A stretch of DNA of 64,000 bases, taken from the NCBI GenBank assembly GCA_965601485.1, contig OZ271846.1:2046001-2110000 (forward strand), in the 5' to 3' direction. The position numbers and the translations under genes were made by a program. The notes below the pieces were generated by a model that made no database searches, had not been told where the DNA came from, and worked only from the letters and a program-made list of their open reading frames with translations. This DNA is from Methylotenera_A aquatica (lineage in GTDB: Bacteria > Pseudomonadota > Gammaproteobacteria > Burkholderiales > Methylophilaceae). Shown here piece by piece: positions 40,578 through 50,385 of the stretch. Numbering within the stretch: position 1 is the first letter of the stretch; each line of letters starts with the position of its first letter.

Positions 40578-41636
40578 ATGATAATGTTTACTATGTTCAC
40601 GCACAGCCGCTAACATCGCTGCGGCATTCTCTGGCGGTGTCCATTGCGTAATACCATGGCCTAGATTAAACACATGACCGTTGCCACGGCCATAGCTGGC
40701 CAAAATAACGGCTACTTCCTTTTCAATCGCTTCAGGCGTTGACAGCAAAATGGCAGGATCCAGATTGCCTTGAAGTGCTACTTTGTCGCCCACGCGTTTG
40801 CGTGCAGAACCAAGATCCACAGTCCAATCCAAGCCTAACGCGTCTGCGCCTATCTCCGCTTGCGCTTCTAGCCACAGGGCGCCACCCTTGGTGAACACTA
40901 CGCTGGGCACTTTGCGCCCCTCATTATTTTTTGTTAATCCAGACACGATTTTATGCATGTAATTAAGTGAAAACTCTTCATAGGCATTGTGTGAAAGCGC
41001 GCCGCCCCATGAGTCGAATATCATCACCGCCTGAGCGCCAGCAGCGATTTGGGCATTTAAATATTGAATCACCGTTTGGGCGGTTGTTTCTAAAATATGG
41101 TGCAATAAATCGGGCCTTGCATAAGCCATTTTTTTGATATTGAGGAAATCCGTACCCCCTTTGCCTTCAACCATATAGGTCGCCAGCGTCCATGGGCTGC
41201 CAGAAAAACCAATTAACGGCACGCGGCCATTAATCGTTTTGCGTATTTGGCTAACGGCATCAAATACGTATTGCAGTTTTGTCATATCGGGTACGGTTAA
41301 TTTTTGTATATCCGCTTCTTCGCGCAAAGTGCACTCAAATTTTGGACCTTCACCTTCCTCAAAATACAATCCTAAACCCATTGCATCTGGCACGGTGAGA
41401 ATATCGGAGAACAGGATAGAGGCGTCCAATAAAGGATAGCGATCCAGCGGTTGCATGGTTACTTCTGTCGCAAAATCAGGGCTTTTGCAAAGCTGCAAAA
41501 AGCTACCCGCCGATTTGCGGCTTGCTTTGTATTCTGGCAAATAACGACCTGCTTGGCGCATCATCCACACTGGTGTGTAGCCTGTAGGTTGGCGCATTAG
41601 CGCTTTTAAAAAAGTATCGTTTTGCAATGGATTCAT
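40572..41636 (-). CDS. hemE: Uroporphyrinogen decarboxylase
   Basis: 354 residues, full length. HemE removes four carboxyl groups from uroporphyrinogen III to give coproporphyrinogen III. The N-terminal signature PVWMMRQAGRYLPEYKASR holds the substrate-binding arginines, followed by LDASILFSDILTVPDAMG, with its Asp residue. LIGFSGSPWTLATYMVEGKG and IFDSWGGALS are the other active-site blocks, and FNLGHGITQWTPPENAAAML closes it. aggtag precedes the ATG. Stands alone. Confidence 0.96.
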   Translation of the reverse strand: MNPLQNDTFLKALMRQPTGYTPVWMMRQAGRYLPEYKASRKSAGSFLQLCKSPDFATEVTMQPLDRYPLLDASILFSDILTVPDAMGLGLYFEEGEGPKFECTLREEADIQKLTVPDMTKLQYVFDAVSQIRKTINGRVPLIGFSGSPWTLATYMVEGKGGTDFLNIKKMAYARPDLLHHILETTAQTVIQYLNAQIAAGAQAVMIFDSWGGALSHNAYEEFSLNYMHKIVSGLTKNNEGRKVPSVVFTKGGALWLEAQAEIGADALGLDWTVDLGSARKRVGDKVALQGNLDPAILLSTPEAIEKEVAVILASYGRGNGHVFNLGHGITQWTPPENAAAMLAAVREHSKHYHQ

Positions 41637-41767
41637 AACTACTACCTAAATGACTACTGCAATTACTGGCTAATTATTGGGCCTAATAAAAAAGGATACA
41701 AAGCAGATTTACTTTGCACCCTTTGTTTTTGTAACAAACTCTTAAAACTTATTATCCAGTTAATCTA

Positions 41768-43207
41768 TTATCTAGGTAAATTAGAAGAACCCATTAAGAA
41801 TTCATCTACCGCTTTTGCCGCTTGGCGGCCTTCGCGAATCGCCCACACCACAAGCGACTGACCACGGCGCACATCGCCCGCTGCAAATACTTTAGCCTTG
41901 CTAGTTTTATAGCTGTCTAAACCTTCTGTTGCGGCTTTTGCATTTCCACGATTGTCTTTTTCTACCCCAAACGCATCCAATAATTTTTGTACTGGAGACA
42001 CAAAACCCATTGCTAACAATACTAAATCGGCCTTAATGGTGAATTCAGTGCCAGCAACTTCAGCCATCTTACCTTCTTTCCATTCTACTTTGCAGCCTTT
42101 TAAATGCGTTACTTTACCGTTTTCGCCAATCAATTCCTTGGTAGTAATAGACCAATCGCGATTTGCACCTTCTTCATGGCTGCTTGAAGTACGCATCTTA
42201 AGTGGCCAGTTTGGCCATACTAATTCTTTGTTTTCTTTTTCGGGTGGTTGCGGCATTAGCTCAAATTGGGTAATGCTCAAGGCACCATGACGATTTGAAG
42301 TGCCCACACAGTCAGAACCTGTATCGCCGCCGCCAATTACCACGACATTCTTATTGGTCGCCATTACTTGGTTAGCTACTGTATCGCCCGCTACAACTTT
42401 GTTTTGTGGTGTTAAAAAGTCCATGGCGTACATCACACCATCCAGTTCACGGCCTTGTACTGGTAAATCGCGTGGCCATTCTGCGCCGCCAGCTAATATA
42501 ACCGCATCAAATTCGGCAACTAAATCATCCGCATTAACGCCATCTAATCCTTCGGCACCAACGTTTTGATTCACTCTAAACTCGACGCCTTCGGCTTCCA
42601 TCTGCACCATGCGTTTATCAATATGCGATTTTTCCATTTTGAAATCAGGAATACCATATCGTAGCAAACCACCGATACGGCTGCTTTTTTCTAGCACCAC
42701 AACGTCATGACCAACGCGCGCCAATTGCTGCGCTGCAGCTAAGCCAGCAGGGCCTGAGCCAACAATGGCGATTTTTTTACCTGTTTTATGGCTAGGGATT
42801 TGCGGCGTAACCCAACCGTTTTCCCATGCTTTATCAATAATCGCATGCTCAATCGATTTAATACCAACTGGGTCTGCGTTAATGTTTAAAGTGCAAGCCG
42901 CCTCACATGGAGCTGGACAAATACGGCCAGTGAATTCTGGAAAGTTATTGGTTGAGTGCAACACATCAATCGCACCACGCCAATCTTGGCTGTAAACCAA
43001 GTCATTCCAATCTGGAATAATATTATTTACTGGACAACCAGTGGTACAGAACGGAATTCCACAATCCATACAGCGCGCGCCTTGTTGCTTAGCTTGGTCG
43101 TCCGTTAAATGCAGCACAAATTCTTTGTAATTTTTAACGCGATCAACCACTGGCAGATTTGCCTCTGCCAATCGTTCAAATTCCATAAAGCCTGTTACTT
43201 TGCCCAT
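41768..43207 (-). CDS. gltD: Glutamate synthase small (beta) subunit
   Basis: 479 residues. It supplies electrons from NADPH to the large subunit. The N-terminal cysteine cluster ARCMDCGIPFCTTGCPVNN and FTGRICPAPCEAACTL bind two [4Fe-4S] clusters. FAD-binding site: KKIAIVGSGPAGLAAAQQLA; NADPH site: NVVVIGGGDTGSDCVGTSN. The C-terminal AAGDVRRGQSLVVWAIREGR is typical of the family. aaggg upstream of the ATG. It follows gltB by 78 bp, the same order as in most bacteria. Confidence 0.96.
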   Translation of the reverse strand: MGKVTGFMEFERLAEANLPVVDRVKNYKEFVLHLTDDQAKQQGARCMDCGIPFCTTGCPVNNIIPDWNDLVYSQDWRGAIDVLHSTNNFPEFTGRICPAPCEAACTLNINADPVGIKSIEHAIIDKAWENGWVTPQIPSHKTGKKIAIVGSGPAGLAAAQQLARVGHDVVVLEKSSRIGGLLRYGIPDFKMEKSHIDKRMVQMEAEGVEFRVNQNVGAEGLDGVNADDLVAEFDAVILAGGAEWPRDLPVQGRELDGVMYAMDFLTPQNKVVAGDTVANQVMATNKNVVVIGGGDTGSDCVGTSNRHGALSITQFELMPQPPEKENKELVWPNWPLKMRTSSSHEEGANRDWSITTKELIGENGKVTHLKGCKVEWKEGKMAEVAGTEFTIKADLVLLAMGFVSPVQKLLDAFGVEKDNRGNAKAATEGLDSYKTSKAKVFAAGDVRRGQSLVVWAIREGRQAAKAVDEFLMGSSNLPR

Positions 43208-43285
43208 ACTAATAAGCCCTTACCTATAATCAATATATTTGCAGGTTTGCCACGAATTTTATGCATACACCTAAAATTGCAAGCT

Positions 43286-46200
43286 TTACGCTGCAACCAG
43301 CGCTTTATTTTCTGCCAATTCAATTAATGCACGTTTATATTCATTTGGCATTACTTTTACAAACTTAGTTCTGTAATTTGCCCAGTCAGCCAGCATGGTT
43401 TTTGCACGCACGCTACCTGTGTATTTTGAGTGGTTTTCAATCAAGGTTTTCAGCGTGATTTCATCTGGCTGATCTAAGTGATTAATTTTGCCAACACAAG
43501 ATTCAGCACTTTCCACTTTTTCAAGCGCAACCATGCTCATATTGCAGCGTTTAGCAAATTGTCCATCATCATCGTATACATAAGCTACGCCGCCGCTCAT
43601 TCCTGCCGCAAAGTTTTGGCCTGTTAAACCTAAAACCACTACGGTTCCGCCTGTCATGTACTCACATCCGTGATTGCCAACGCCTTCAACTACGGCAGAT
43701 GCGCCGGAGTTACGCACACAGAAACGTTCTCCCGCCACGCCGCTGAAATAAGATTCGCCTGTGGTAGCGCCGTACATAACGGTATTCCCTACAATAATAT
43801 TTTCATGTGAAACTGCATTGAACGCCTGCGGTTTTCGTATAATAATTTTACCGCCGCACAAACCTTTACCTACATAATCGTTACCTTCGCCTGTCAGCTC
43901 AAACGTAATGCCTTTAGCTAAAAACGCTGCAAAACTTTGGCCAGACGTACCAGTAAAGTTGATGTGAATAGTGTCATCTGGCAAGCCCTTATTGCCGTAG
44001 CGAGTCGCCACTTGATTTGACAACATCGTACCGACCGTTCGGTTGGTATTGGTAATTGGCACATCCAACACCACTTTTTCGCCTGTTTCCAGAGCATTAT
44101 TCGCGTATGCTAACAATTTGTTATCAAGCGCATTCACTAAACCGTGATCTTGCACATCATTATTTTTGCGTGACACGCTAGCTGGCATTTCTGGCAAATG
44201 GAATATTTTACTGAAATCTAAGCCATTGATTTTCCAATGATCAATACCTGCTTGCATATCTAGTAAATCAGCACGGCCAATCAAATCATCAAACTTAGCA
44301 ATACCAATAGACGCCATTAATTCGCGCACTTCTTCTGCCACAAAGAAGAAATAATTAACCACATGCTCTGGCTGCCCAGTAAAGCGTTTACGTAACTCTG
44401 GGTCTTGTGTAGCCACACCAACTGGACAAGTATTCAGATGGCATTTGCGCATCATAATGCAACCCTCAACCACTAGCGGCGCGGTTGCAAAGCCAAACTC
44501 ATCAGCACCCAATAAGGCGCCAATCAGCACATCACGGCCTGTTTTCATTTGGCCATCCACTTGCACAACCACACGACCGCGTAGTTGATTCAACACTAAC
44601 GTTTGCTGCGTTTCAGCTAAACCCAATTCCCAAGGCGTACCTGCATGTTTAACCGATGATATTGGTGATGCACCTGTGCCGCCATCATGACCAGCTACTA
44701 CGATATGGTCTGACTTAGCTTTTGCCACACCAGCCGCAACCGTACCAATACCTGTTTCTGACACTAGTTTTACCGAAATAGACGCTTTTGGATTGGCATT
44801 TTTAAGGTCATGGATCAATTGCGCCAAATCTTCAATTGAATAAATATCATGATGTGGCGGTGGCGAAATTAAGCCTACACCTGGAACTGAAAAGCGCAGT
44901 TTTGCGATGTATTCTGAAACCTTATGACCAGGTAGTTGGCCGCCTTCGCCTGGTTTTGCACCTTGCGCCATTTTAATTTGAATTTGGTCAGCATTCGCTA
45001 AGTATTCTGCCGTCACACCAAAACGACCAGAAGCCACTTGCTTAATACGTGAGCGCATTGAGTCGCCCGCTTTTAGCGGAATATCACGCTCAATATTTTT
45101 AGCGCCAATCACATTAGCCATCGTGGTGTCGTATGCTACTGGAATAAATCGTTTGGCGTCTTCACCACCTTCGCCTGTATTCGATTTACCGCCGATGCGA
45201 TTCATCGCAATCGCCAAGGTCGCGTGGGCTTCAGTTGAAATTGAACCCAATGACATCGCACCTGTAGCAAAACGTTTAACGATTTCTTTGGCTGGCTCAA
45301 CGGATTCTAAAGGTATCGCTTTTCCTGTTGATTTGATTTCAAACAATCCGCGCAATGTCATATGACGGCGCGATTGGTCGTTAATTAAGGCGGCGTATTG
45401 TTTGTATGTAGATTCTGAATTGGTACGCGTTGCATGCTGCAATTTGGCAATTGAATCCGGCGTCCACATATGTTCTTCACCGCGCACACGGAATGCGTAT
45501 TCGCCGCCCGCATCTAAACTATTCGCCAATACTGGGTCATCGCCAAAAGCACTGGTATGCAAACGTACCGCTTCTTCAGCCACTTGATCTAAGCCGATGC
45601 CTTCAATATTGGTCGCTGTACCCGAGAAATATTTGTCTACAAAAACAGTGTTTAAGCCAATCGCCTCAAAAATCTTTGCGCCACAGTAAGATTGATAAGT
45701 AGAAATACCCATTTTCGACATGACTTTATATAAGCCTTTACCGATGGCTTTAACGAATTTTTTAGTTGCCTCGTCATTGTCTTTGCTGTTTGCCTGATTA
45801 TTGGCTATAAGGTTAATAGTTTCAAAAGCTAACCAAGGACAAACTGCCTCGGCACCATAACCTGCAAGCAAGGCAAAATGGTGTACTTCACGCGCTGAGC
45901 CAGTATCAATTACTAAGCCCGTACTGGTTCTTAAGCCTGCTTTGACTAAATGCTCATGCGTTGCCGAGCAGGCCAATAATGCAGGAATGGGCAGGCGGGT
46001 GTCACTAACACTTCTATCTGAAAGAATCAAAATATTAAAGCCTTCACGCACCGCGTTTTCAGCTGCACTGGCAATGTTTGCCACTGCAGCTGCCATGCCT
46101 GCTTTGCCTTTTAAGGCAGGGTAAGTAATATCAAGCACCAATGATTTATATTGGTTTTGCGTGAGTGTAGCAATCACTTTTAATTGCTCTAACTCATCTA

Positions 46201-47953
46201 GCATCAATATTGGCTGAGCGGCTTCTAAACGCATAGCTGGCTTGGTTTCATCTACGCCCAGTAAGTTTGGCTTAGGGCCAATAAACGTTACCAATGACAT
46301 CACCAATTCTTCACGAATAGGGTCAATTGGCGGATTAGTCACTTGTGCAAATAGCTGCTTAAAGTAGTTGTACAATAATTTTGGCTTAGCTGATAACACT
46401 GGCAACGCAGCATCATTACCCATTGAGCCAGCACCTTCTTCGCCGTTGGCTACCATTGGTGCCATCACGAATTTGATGTCTTCTTGCGTGTAACCGAATA
46501 CTTGCTGTGTGTCTAACAAGCTAGCTGCCATTTGCAGGCTGCCTTCTACTTTTGGCATATCACTCAAAAAGTAGCGCGTTTTTTCAATCCATTGCTTATA
46601 TGGCTTGGAAGTGGCTAATGTATTTTTCACTTCAGCATCGCCAATAATACGGCCTTGCTCCGTGTCAATAAGCAGCATTTTTCCTGGTTCCAAACGCCAT
46701 TTTTTCACGATTTTTTCTTGTGGAAAAGTCAGCACACCCATTTCAGACGCCATCATAACAATATCGTCATCCGTTACTAAATAACGGGCTGGGCGCAAAC
46801 CGTTGCGGTCTAATGTGGCACCAATCATGCGACCATCGGTAAATGCTACCGCCGCTGGGCCATCCCATGGCTCCATTAGTGCTGCGTGATACTCATAAAA
46901 AGCACGGCGTTCTACATCCATAAGGTATTGGCCTTCACCATCCTTGGCGCCCCAAGCTTCAGGAATCAACATCATCATGGCATGCGGCAAACTGTAGCCA
47001 CCCGCCACCAGTAACTCTAAACAGTTATCAAAACAAGCAGAATCTGATTGGCCTTCAGCAATCAATGGCCAAAGTTTATCTAAATCTTCACCAATCACAC
47101 TAGATTTCATTGTTTCGTGACGTGCCGCCATCCAGTTGACATTGCCTTGCACAGTATTAATTTCACCGTTGTGCGCTATCATGCGGAAAGGATGGGCTAG
47201 ATCCCATGCTGGGAATGTATTGGTTGAAAAACGCTGATGGACCAATGCCAGCGCTGAAGCAATGCTTTCATCACTTAAATCTGTGTAATAAACACCCACT
47301 TCGTTCGCTAACAACATACCTTTGAAAACAATAGTGCGTGAGGATAACGACGGTATATAAAAAGCCGCTTTATCGCTTAAATTGAGCGCTCGTACGGCAT
47401 GCTCAATGCGTTTGCGAATCACAAACAGTTTGCGCTCGAATACATTTTGATCTGTGCAAGTGCTGGCAATAATCAATTGGCGGATTGTCGGCTCAACATC
47501 ACGTGCCGCTTGGGCAGTATTGTTGTTGTCCACAGGTACATCACGCCAGCATAAGAATGTTTGATTCTCTTCAGCGATAATTTGGGTAGTTAATGCTTCA
47601 CAAGCCTCGCGGTTTTTAGCAGTTTGTGGCAAAAATACATTACCAACGGCATACTGGCCTGCATCAGGTAATGCAATACCGAGCTTTGCTGCCTCTTTTC
47701 GCATAAATGCGTCAGGTAATTGAATTAATAAACCTGCACCATCGCCTAATTTAGGGTCATAGCCAGTCGCACCGCGATGCGTTAAGTTGGTCAGCAACTC
47801 TAAGCCTTTTTGCACAATGGCATGGCTTTTTTTGCCCTTGATATGCGCAACAAAACCTACACCACAAGCATCTTTTTCGTTACGCTTATCGTATAAACCT
47901 TGGTTTCGCGGTGCAAGATTACTGATGGTTTCACTGGTGTTCAAGAATTGCAT
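43286..47953 (-). CDS. gltB: Glutamate synthase large (alpha) subunit
   Basis: 1555 residues from ATG 47953; a TTG four codons earlier is less likely. It makes glutamate from glutamine and 2-oxoglutarate and is the main ammonia-assimilation route together with glutamine synthetase. The propeptide ends before Cys30 (KDACGVGFVAHIKGKK), the catalytic nucleophile of the amidotransferase domain. AHNGEINTVQGN follows. The synthase domain has KLVSETGIGTVAAGVAKAKS and DHIVVAGHDGGTGASP, and the [3Fe-4S] ligands in CIMMRKCHLNTCPVGVATQD. The C-terminal GXGXG beta-helix is present (GMSGGVAYVYDDDGQFAKRC). Full length. Confidence 0.97.
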   Translation of the reverse strand: MQFLNTSETISNLAPRNQGLYDKRNEKDACGVGFVAHIKGKKSHAIVQKGLELLTNLTHRGATGYDPKLGDGAGLLIQLPDAFMRKEAAKLGIALPDAGQYAVGNVFLPQTAKNREACEALTTQIIAEENQTFLCWRDVPVDNNNTAQAARDVEPTIRQLIIASTCTDQNVFERKLFVIRKRIEHAVRALNLSDKAAFYIPSLSSRTIVFKGMLLANEVGVYYTDLSDESIASALALVHQRFSTNTFPAWDLAHPFRMIAHNGEINTVQGNVNWMAARHETMKSSVIGEDLDKLWPLIAEGQSDSACFDNCLELLVAGGYSLPHAMMMLIPEAWGAKDGEGQYLMDVERRAFYEYHAALMEPWDGPAAVAFTDGRMIGATLDRNGLRPARYLVTDDDIVMMASEMGVLTFPQEKIVKKWRLEPGKMLLIDTEQGRIIGDAEVKNTLATSKPYKQWIEKTRYFLSDMPKVEGSLQMAASLLDTQQVFGYTQEDIKFVMAPMVANGEEGAGSMGNDAALPVLSAKPKLLYNYFKQLFAQVTNPPIDPIREELVMSLVTFIGPKPNLLGVDETKPAMRLEAAQPILMLDELEQLKVIATLTQNQYKSLVLDITYPALKGKAGMAAAVANIASAAENAVREGFNILILSDRSVSDTRLPIPALLACSATHEHLVKAGLRTSTGLVIDTGSAREVHHFALLAGYGAEAVCPWLAFETINLIANNQANSKDNDEATKKFVKAIGKGLYKVMSKMGISTYQSYCGAKIFEAIGLNTVFVDKYFSGTATNIEGIGLDQVAEEAVRLHTSAFGDDPVLANSLDAGGEYAFRVRGEEHMWTPDSIAKLQHATRTNSESTYKQYAALINDQSRRHMTLRGLFEIKSTGKAIPLESVEPAKEIVKRFATGAMSLGSISTEAHATLAIAMNRIGGKSNTGEGGEDAKRFIPVAYDTTMANVIGAKNIERDIPLKAGDSMRSRIKQVASGRFGVTAEYLANADQIQIKMAQGAKPGEGGQLPGHKVSEYIAKLRFSVPGVGLISPPPHHDIYSIEDLAQLIHDLKNANPKASISVKLVSETGIGTVAAGVAKAKSDHIVVAGHDGGTGASPISSVKHAGTPWELGLAETQQTLVLNQLRGRVVVQVDGQMKTGRDVLIGALLGADEFGFATAPLVVEGCIMMRKCHLNTCPVGVATQDPELRKRFTGQPEHVVNYFFFVAEEVRELMASIGIAKFDDLIGRADLLDMQAGIDHWKINGLDFSKIFHLPEMPASVSRKNNDVQDHGLVNALDNKLLAYANNALETGEKVVLDVPITNTNRTVGTMLSNQVATRYGNKGLPDDTIHINFTGTSGQSFAAFLAKGITFELTGEGNDYVGKGLCGGKIIIRKPQAFNAVSHENIIVGNTVMYGATTGESYFSGVAGERFCVRNSGASAVVEGVGNHGCEYMTGGTVVVLGLTGQNFAAGMSGGVAYVYDDDGQFAKRCNMSMVALEKVESAESCVGKINHLDQPDEITLKTLIENHSKYTGSVRAKTMLADWANYRTKFVKVMPNEYKRALIELAENKALVAA

Positions 47954-48151
47954 ATTTTTGCCCAAAATTCCATATCAAAACATTTAGCGGAACTTTAAAT
48001 AATACCTTTTAAAGCTTTCAAGTTCAATCGCTTAACACCAAATTAACACTAGTTTTAGCAGAATTACGCACAACTTAATTAAAATAATTTGACAATTCAA
48101 ATGATAATAATTACCAATTTTATCTGTTGACTATTTTTTGAGGAAATCAAT

Positions 48152-48226
48152 ATGAATTATTTTACTTATACTAACCTTGAGGAAAAGGTTTTGCTGTTCA
48201 ACAGCCTTGGTATCAAACTATTTTAG
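48152..48226 (+). CDS. Possible 24-residue peptide with a strong ribosome-binding site
   Basis: gaggaaatcaat sits directly upstream of ATG 48152 and TTGACA lies at 48089-48094 in the same orientation. The peptide is MNYFTYTNLEEKVLLFNSLG-IKLF, then TAG. The strong initiation signals are the main argument; the product matches nothing known to me. It could be the start of a decayed gene, with the next open frame (48244-48396) being more of it. The region 47954-48151 otherwise holds the gltB promoter area, with no clear -35/-10 pair on the minus strand. Confidence 0.3.
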   Translation: MNYFTYTNLEEKVLLFNSLGIKLF

Positions 48227-48243
48227 TTTAACTTGAAATAGGC

Positions 48244-48396
48244 ATGAATTGTATGCGACTTAACCCAAGCCTGACTCAGCATATTGCAAATGTGATGTTG
48301 AAGGCAAGTTTGCAGCTTGTTCATATTGAAGCCGCAAACAAGCGCATAGAGTCTAGCAAAATTGGCTTAAACACCAGACCAAAAATGACGCACTAA
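48244..48396 (+). CDS. Possible 50-residue peptide, unknown
   Basis: ATG 48244 to TAA 48394-48396, 17 bp after the previous peptide's stop. It reads MNCMRLNPSLTQHIANVMLK, then a helical middle (ASLQLVHIEAANKRIESSKI) and a short basic tail. It converges with hemL. No ribosome-binding site. Could be a remnant or a small protein. Confidence 0.25.
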   Translation: MNCMRLNPSLTQHIANVMLKASLQLVHIEAANKRIESSKIGLNTRPKMTH

Positions 48397-48423
48397 CAGA
48401 CTAAAAAATCTTAATTCAGCCAG

Positions 48424-49725
48424 TTACAAACTAGCAAAAGCTTTTTCAGCGGCATGTACAGTTAAGGCAATATCGGCATCGGTGTGCGCAGCTGATACAA
48501 ATCCTGCCTCAAAAGCGGAAGGGCCTAAGTAAACACCACTATCCAACATGCTGTGGAAAAAGCGATTGAAATGCTCTTTATTGTTGTTTTGCATAATTTC
48601 TGCAAAGCTACTTGGGCAGTTTTCGCTAAAATATAAGCCAAACATACCGCCCACATTTTGCGCATTAAAAGTGACACCCGCCTTTTTTGCCGCTTGTCTT
48701 AAGCCATCCATCAGCTTTTTGGTTTGTGCTGTTAATTTTGTGTGGAAATCTGGGGCTTGAATCAATTTCAACGTGGCTAAACCCGCCGCTACCGCAACGG
48801 GGTTGCCAGACAAAGTGCCTGCTTGATACACCTTACCCAGAGGTGCCAATACACTCATGATCTCTTTACGACCACCAAATGCTCCCACAGGCAACCCGCC
48901 GCCGATCACTTTACCCAGCGTCGTCATATCTGGCGTAATGCCGTACAACGCTTGCGCGCCGCCCAAGTGCACTCTAAAACCCGTCATCACCTCATCAAAA
49001 ATCAAGATTGCACCATGCTTAGTACACAGCGCTCTCAAGGTTTGTAAAAATTCCATATGCGGCACTATTAGGTTCATATTGCCCACTACTGGCTCAATAA
49101 TCACACAGGCAATTTCGTCGCCGCGCTTGTCAAATAGCTCTTGTAATTGCTGAGTATTGTTATACTCAAGCGTCAAAGTGTGGGCTGCCACACTCGCTGG
49201 CACACCTCCAGAATCAGGCTCTCCAAAGGTTAGCAAACCAGAACCTGCCTTTACTAAAAGGCCATCGGAATGGCCGTGATAACAACCTTCAAACTTCACA
49301 ATGGTATCTCGGACTGTAAAGCCACGCGCCACGCGGATGGCACTCATGGTCGCTTCCGTTCCACTGCTATTTAAGCGCACCTGTTCCATGCTAGGCACTA
49401 GCTTATTAATCAGCGCCGCCATTTCTAGCTCTAATCCAGTTGGCGCACCAAATGAAAGGCTATTTGCTGCTGCGGCTTGCACAGCTGCAATCACCACAGG
49501 GTGTGCATGGCCAACAATCATCGGCCCCCAAGAATTGATGTAGTCGATATATTCTTTACCATCGACATCCCACAACCTTGAGCCCAAACCCTTTTTAAAG
49601 AATACTGGTGTGCCGCCCACAGAGCGAAAGGCGCGCACTGGCGAATTGACACCACCCGGGATTAATTGCTGAGATTTTTCAAATAAGCTTTTATTTTGAG
49701 AAATACTGGCGTTTTGTGATGTCAT
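48424..49725 (-). CDS. hemL: Glutamate-1-semialdehyde 2,1-aminomutase
   Basis: 433 residues, full length. HemL uses pyridoxal phosphate (or pyridoxamine phosphate) to make 5-aminolevulinate, the first committed tetrapyrrole precursor. N-terminal QLIPGGVNSPVRAFRSVGGT is diagnostic, followed by YIDYINSWGPMIVGHAHP. The cofactor-binding lysine is in TLGKVIGGGLPVGAFGGRKE, and FDEVMTGFRV holds the aspartate to the pyridine nitrogen. The ATG is three bases after the thiE stop, so it is translated as third gene of thiD-thiE-hemL. Confidence 0.96.
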   Translation of the reverse strand: MTSQNASISQNKSLFEKSQQLIPGGVNSPVRAFRSVGGTPVFFKKGLGSRLWDVDGKEYIDYINSWGPMIVGHAHPVVIAAVQAAAANSLSFGAPTGLELEMAALINKLVPSMEQVRLNSSGTEATMSAIRVARGFTVRDTIVKFEGCYHGHSDGLLVKAGSGLLTFGEPDSGGVPASVAAHTLTLEYNNTQQLQELFDKRGDEIACVIIEPVVGNMNLIVPHMEFLQTLRALCTKHGAILIFDEVMTGFRVHLGGAQALYGITPDMTTLGKVIGGGLPVGAFGGRKEIMSVLAPLGKVYQAGTLSGNPVAVAAGLATLKLIQAPDFHTKLTAQTKKLMDGLRQAAKKAGVTFNAQNVGGMFGLYFSENCPSSFAEIMQNNNKEHFNRFFHSMLDSGVYLGPSAFEAGFVSAAHTDADIALTVHAAEKAFASL

Positions 49726-49728
49726 GGC

Positions 49729-50385
49729 TTAGTTTTTAAATAATTGTGAAAATTGTTGAGAGGCTGATTTTACGTCATCTACTATAAAAATGGCTTGAAT
49801 AACTGCAATCGCATAAGCGCCCGCCTCAATAACTTGAGTGGCATTTTGCAAATTAATTCCCCCAATAGCGACAGCTGATATGGTTAATTCTGCGCGCGCG
49901 CGCACAAACAAACTGAAATCGGCCACAGGTGCATTGGGCTTGGTGTTTGAAGCAAAACAGGTGCCAAATGCTACATAATCGGCACCTTGGTTTTGCGCTG
50001 TAATCGCCAAATCAAAACGGTTATAGCAAGATGCACCTAATATTTTATCTGCACCCAATCTTGCTCTAACTTCTGCCAAATTGCCGTCATCTGCGCCTAA
50101 ATGTACACCATCTGCATCCAATTCTAAACAAAGCTTAATGGAGTCATTAATAATCAGCGGCACATTATATTGCCTGCATAAAGGCATTAATGCACGAGCT
50201 TGTAGGGTTTGCAGCTTATGATTCGCCTGTTTATTGCGGTATTGCAAAATGTTCACACCACCAAGTAGTGCTGCTTCTACTTTTTTTACAAGCAAATCGG
50301 TATCTGCGATGTCAGGCGTTACGGCATACAATCCTTTAATGGACAGACCTTTAATGCTGGATAAAAGGGACTTTTTCATTGCCAT
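49729..50385 (-). CDS. thiE: Thiamine-phosphate synthase
   Basis: 218 residues from ATG 50385; ATG 50379 and ATG 50397 are close alternatives, and all overlap the end of thiD. ThiE joins HMP pyrophosphate to thiazole phosphate. Characteristic blocks: IKGLYAVTPDIADTDLLVKK, NILQYRNKQANHKLQ, PLIINDSIKLCLELDADGVH, LGADDGNLAEVRARLG, VAFGTCFASNTKPNAP and ISAVAIGGINLQNATQVIEA. Length normal. Pathway partner of thiD (overlapping) and thiC (at 26.5 kb). Confidence 0.93.
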   Translation of the reverse strand: MAMKKSLLSSIKGLSIKGLYAVTPDIADTDLLVKKVEAALLGGVNILQYRNKQANHKLQTLQARALMPLCRQYNVPLIINDSIKLCLELDADGVHLGADDGNLAEVRARLGADKILGASCYNRFDLAITAQNQGADYVAFGTCFASNTKPNAPVADFSLFVRARAELTISAVAIGGINLQNATQVIEAGAYAIAVIQAIFIVDDVKSASQQFSQLFKN

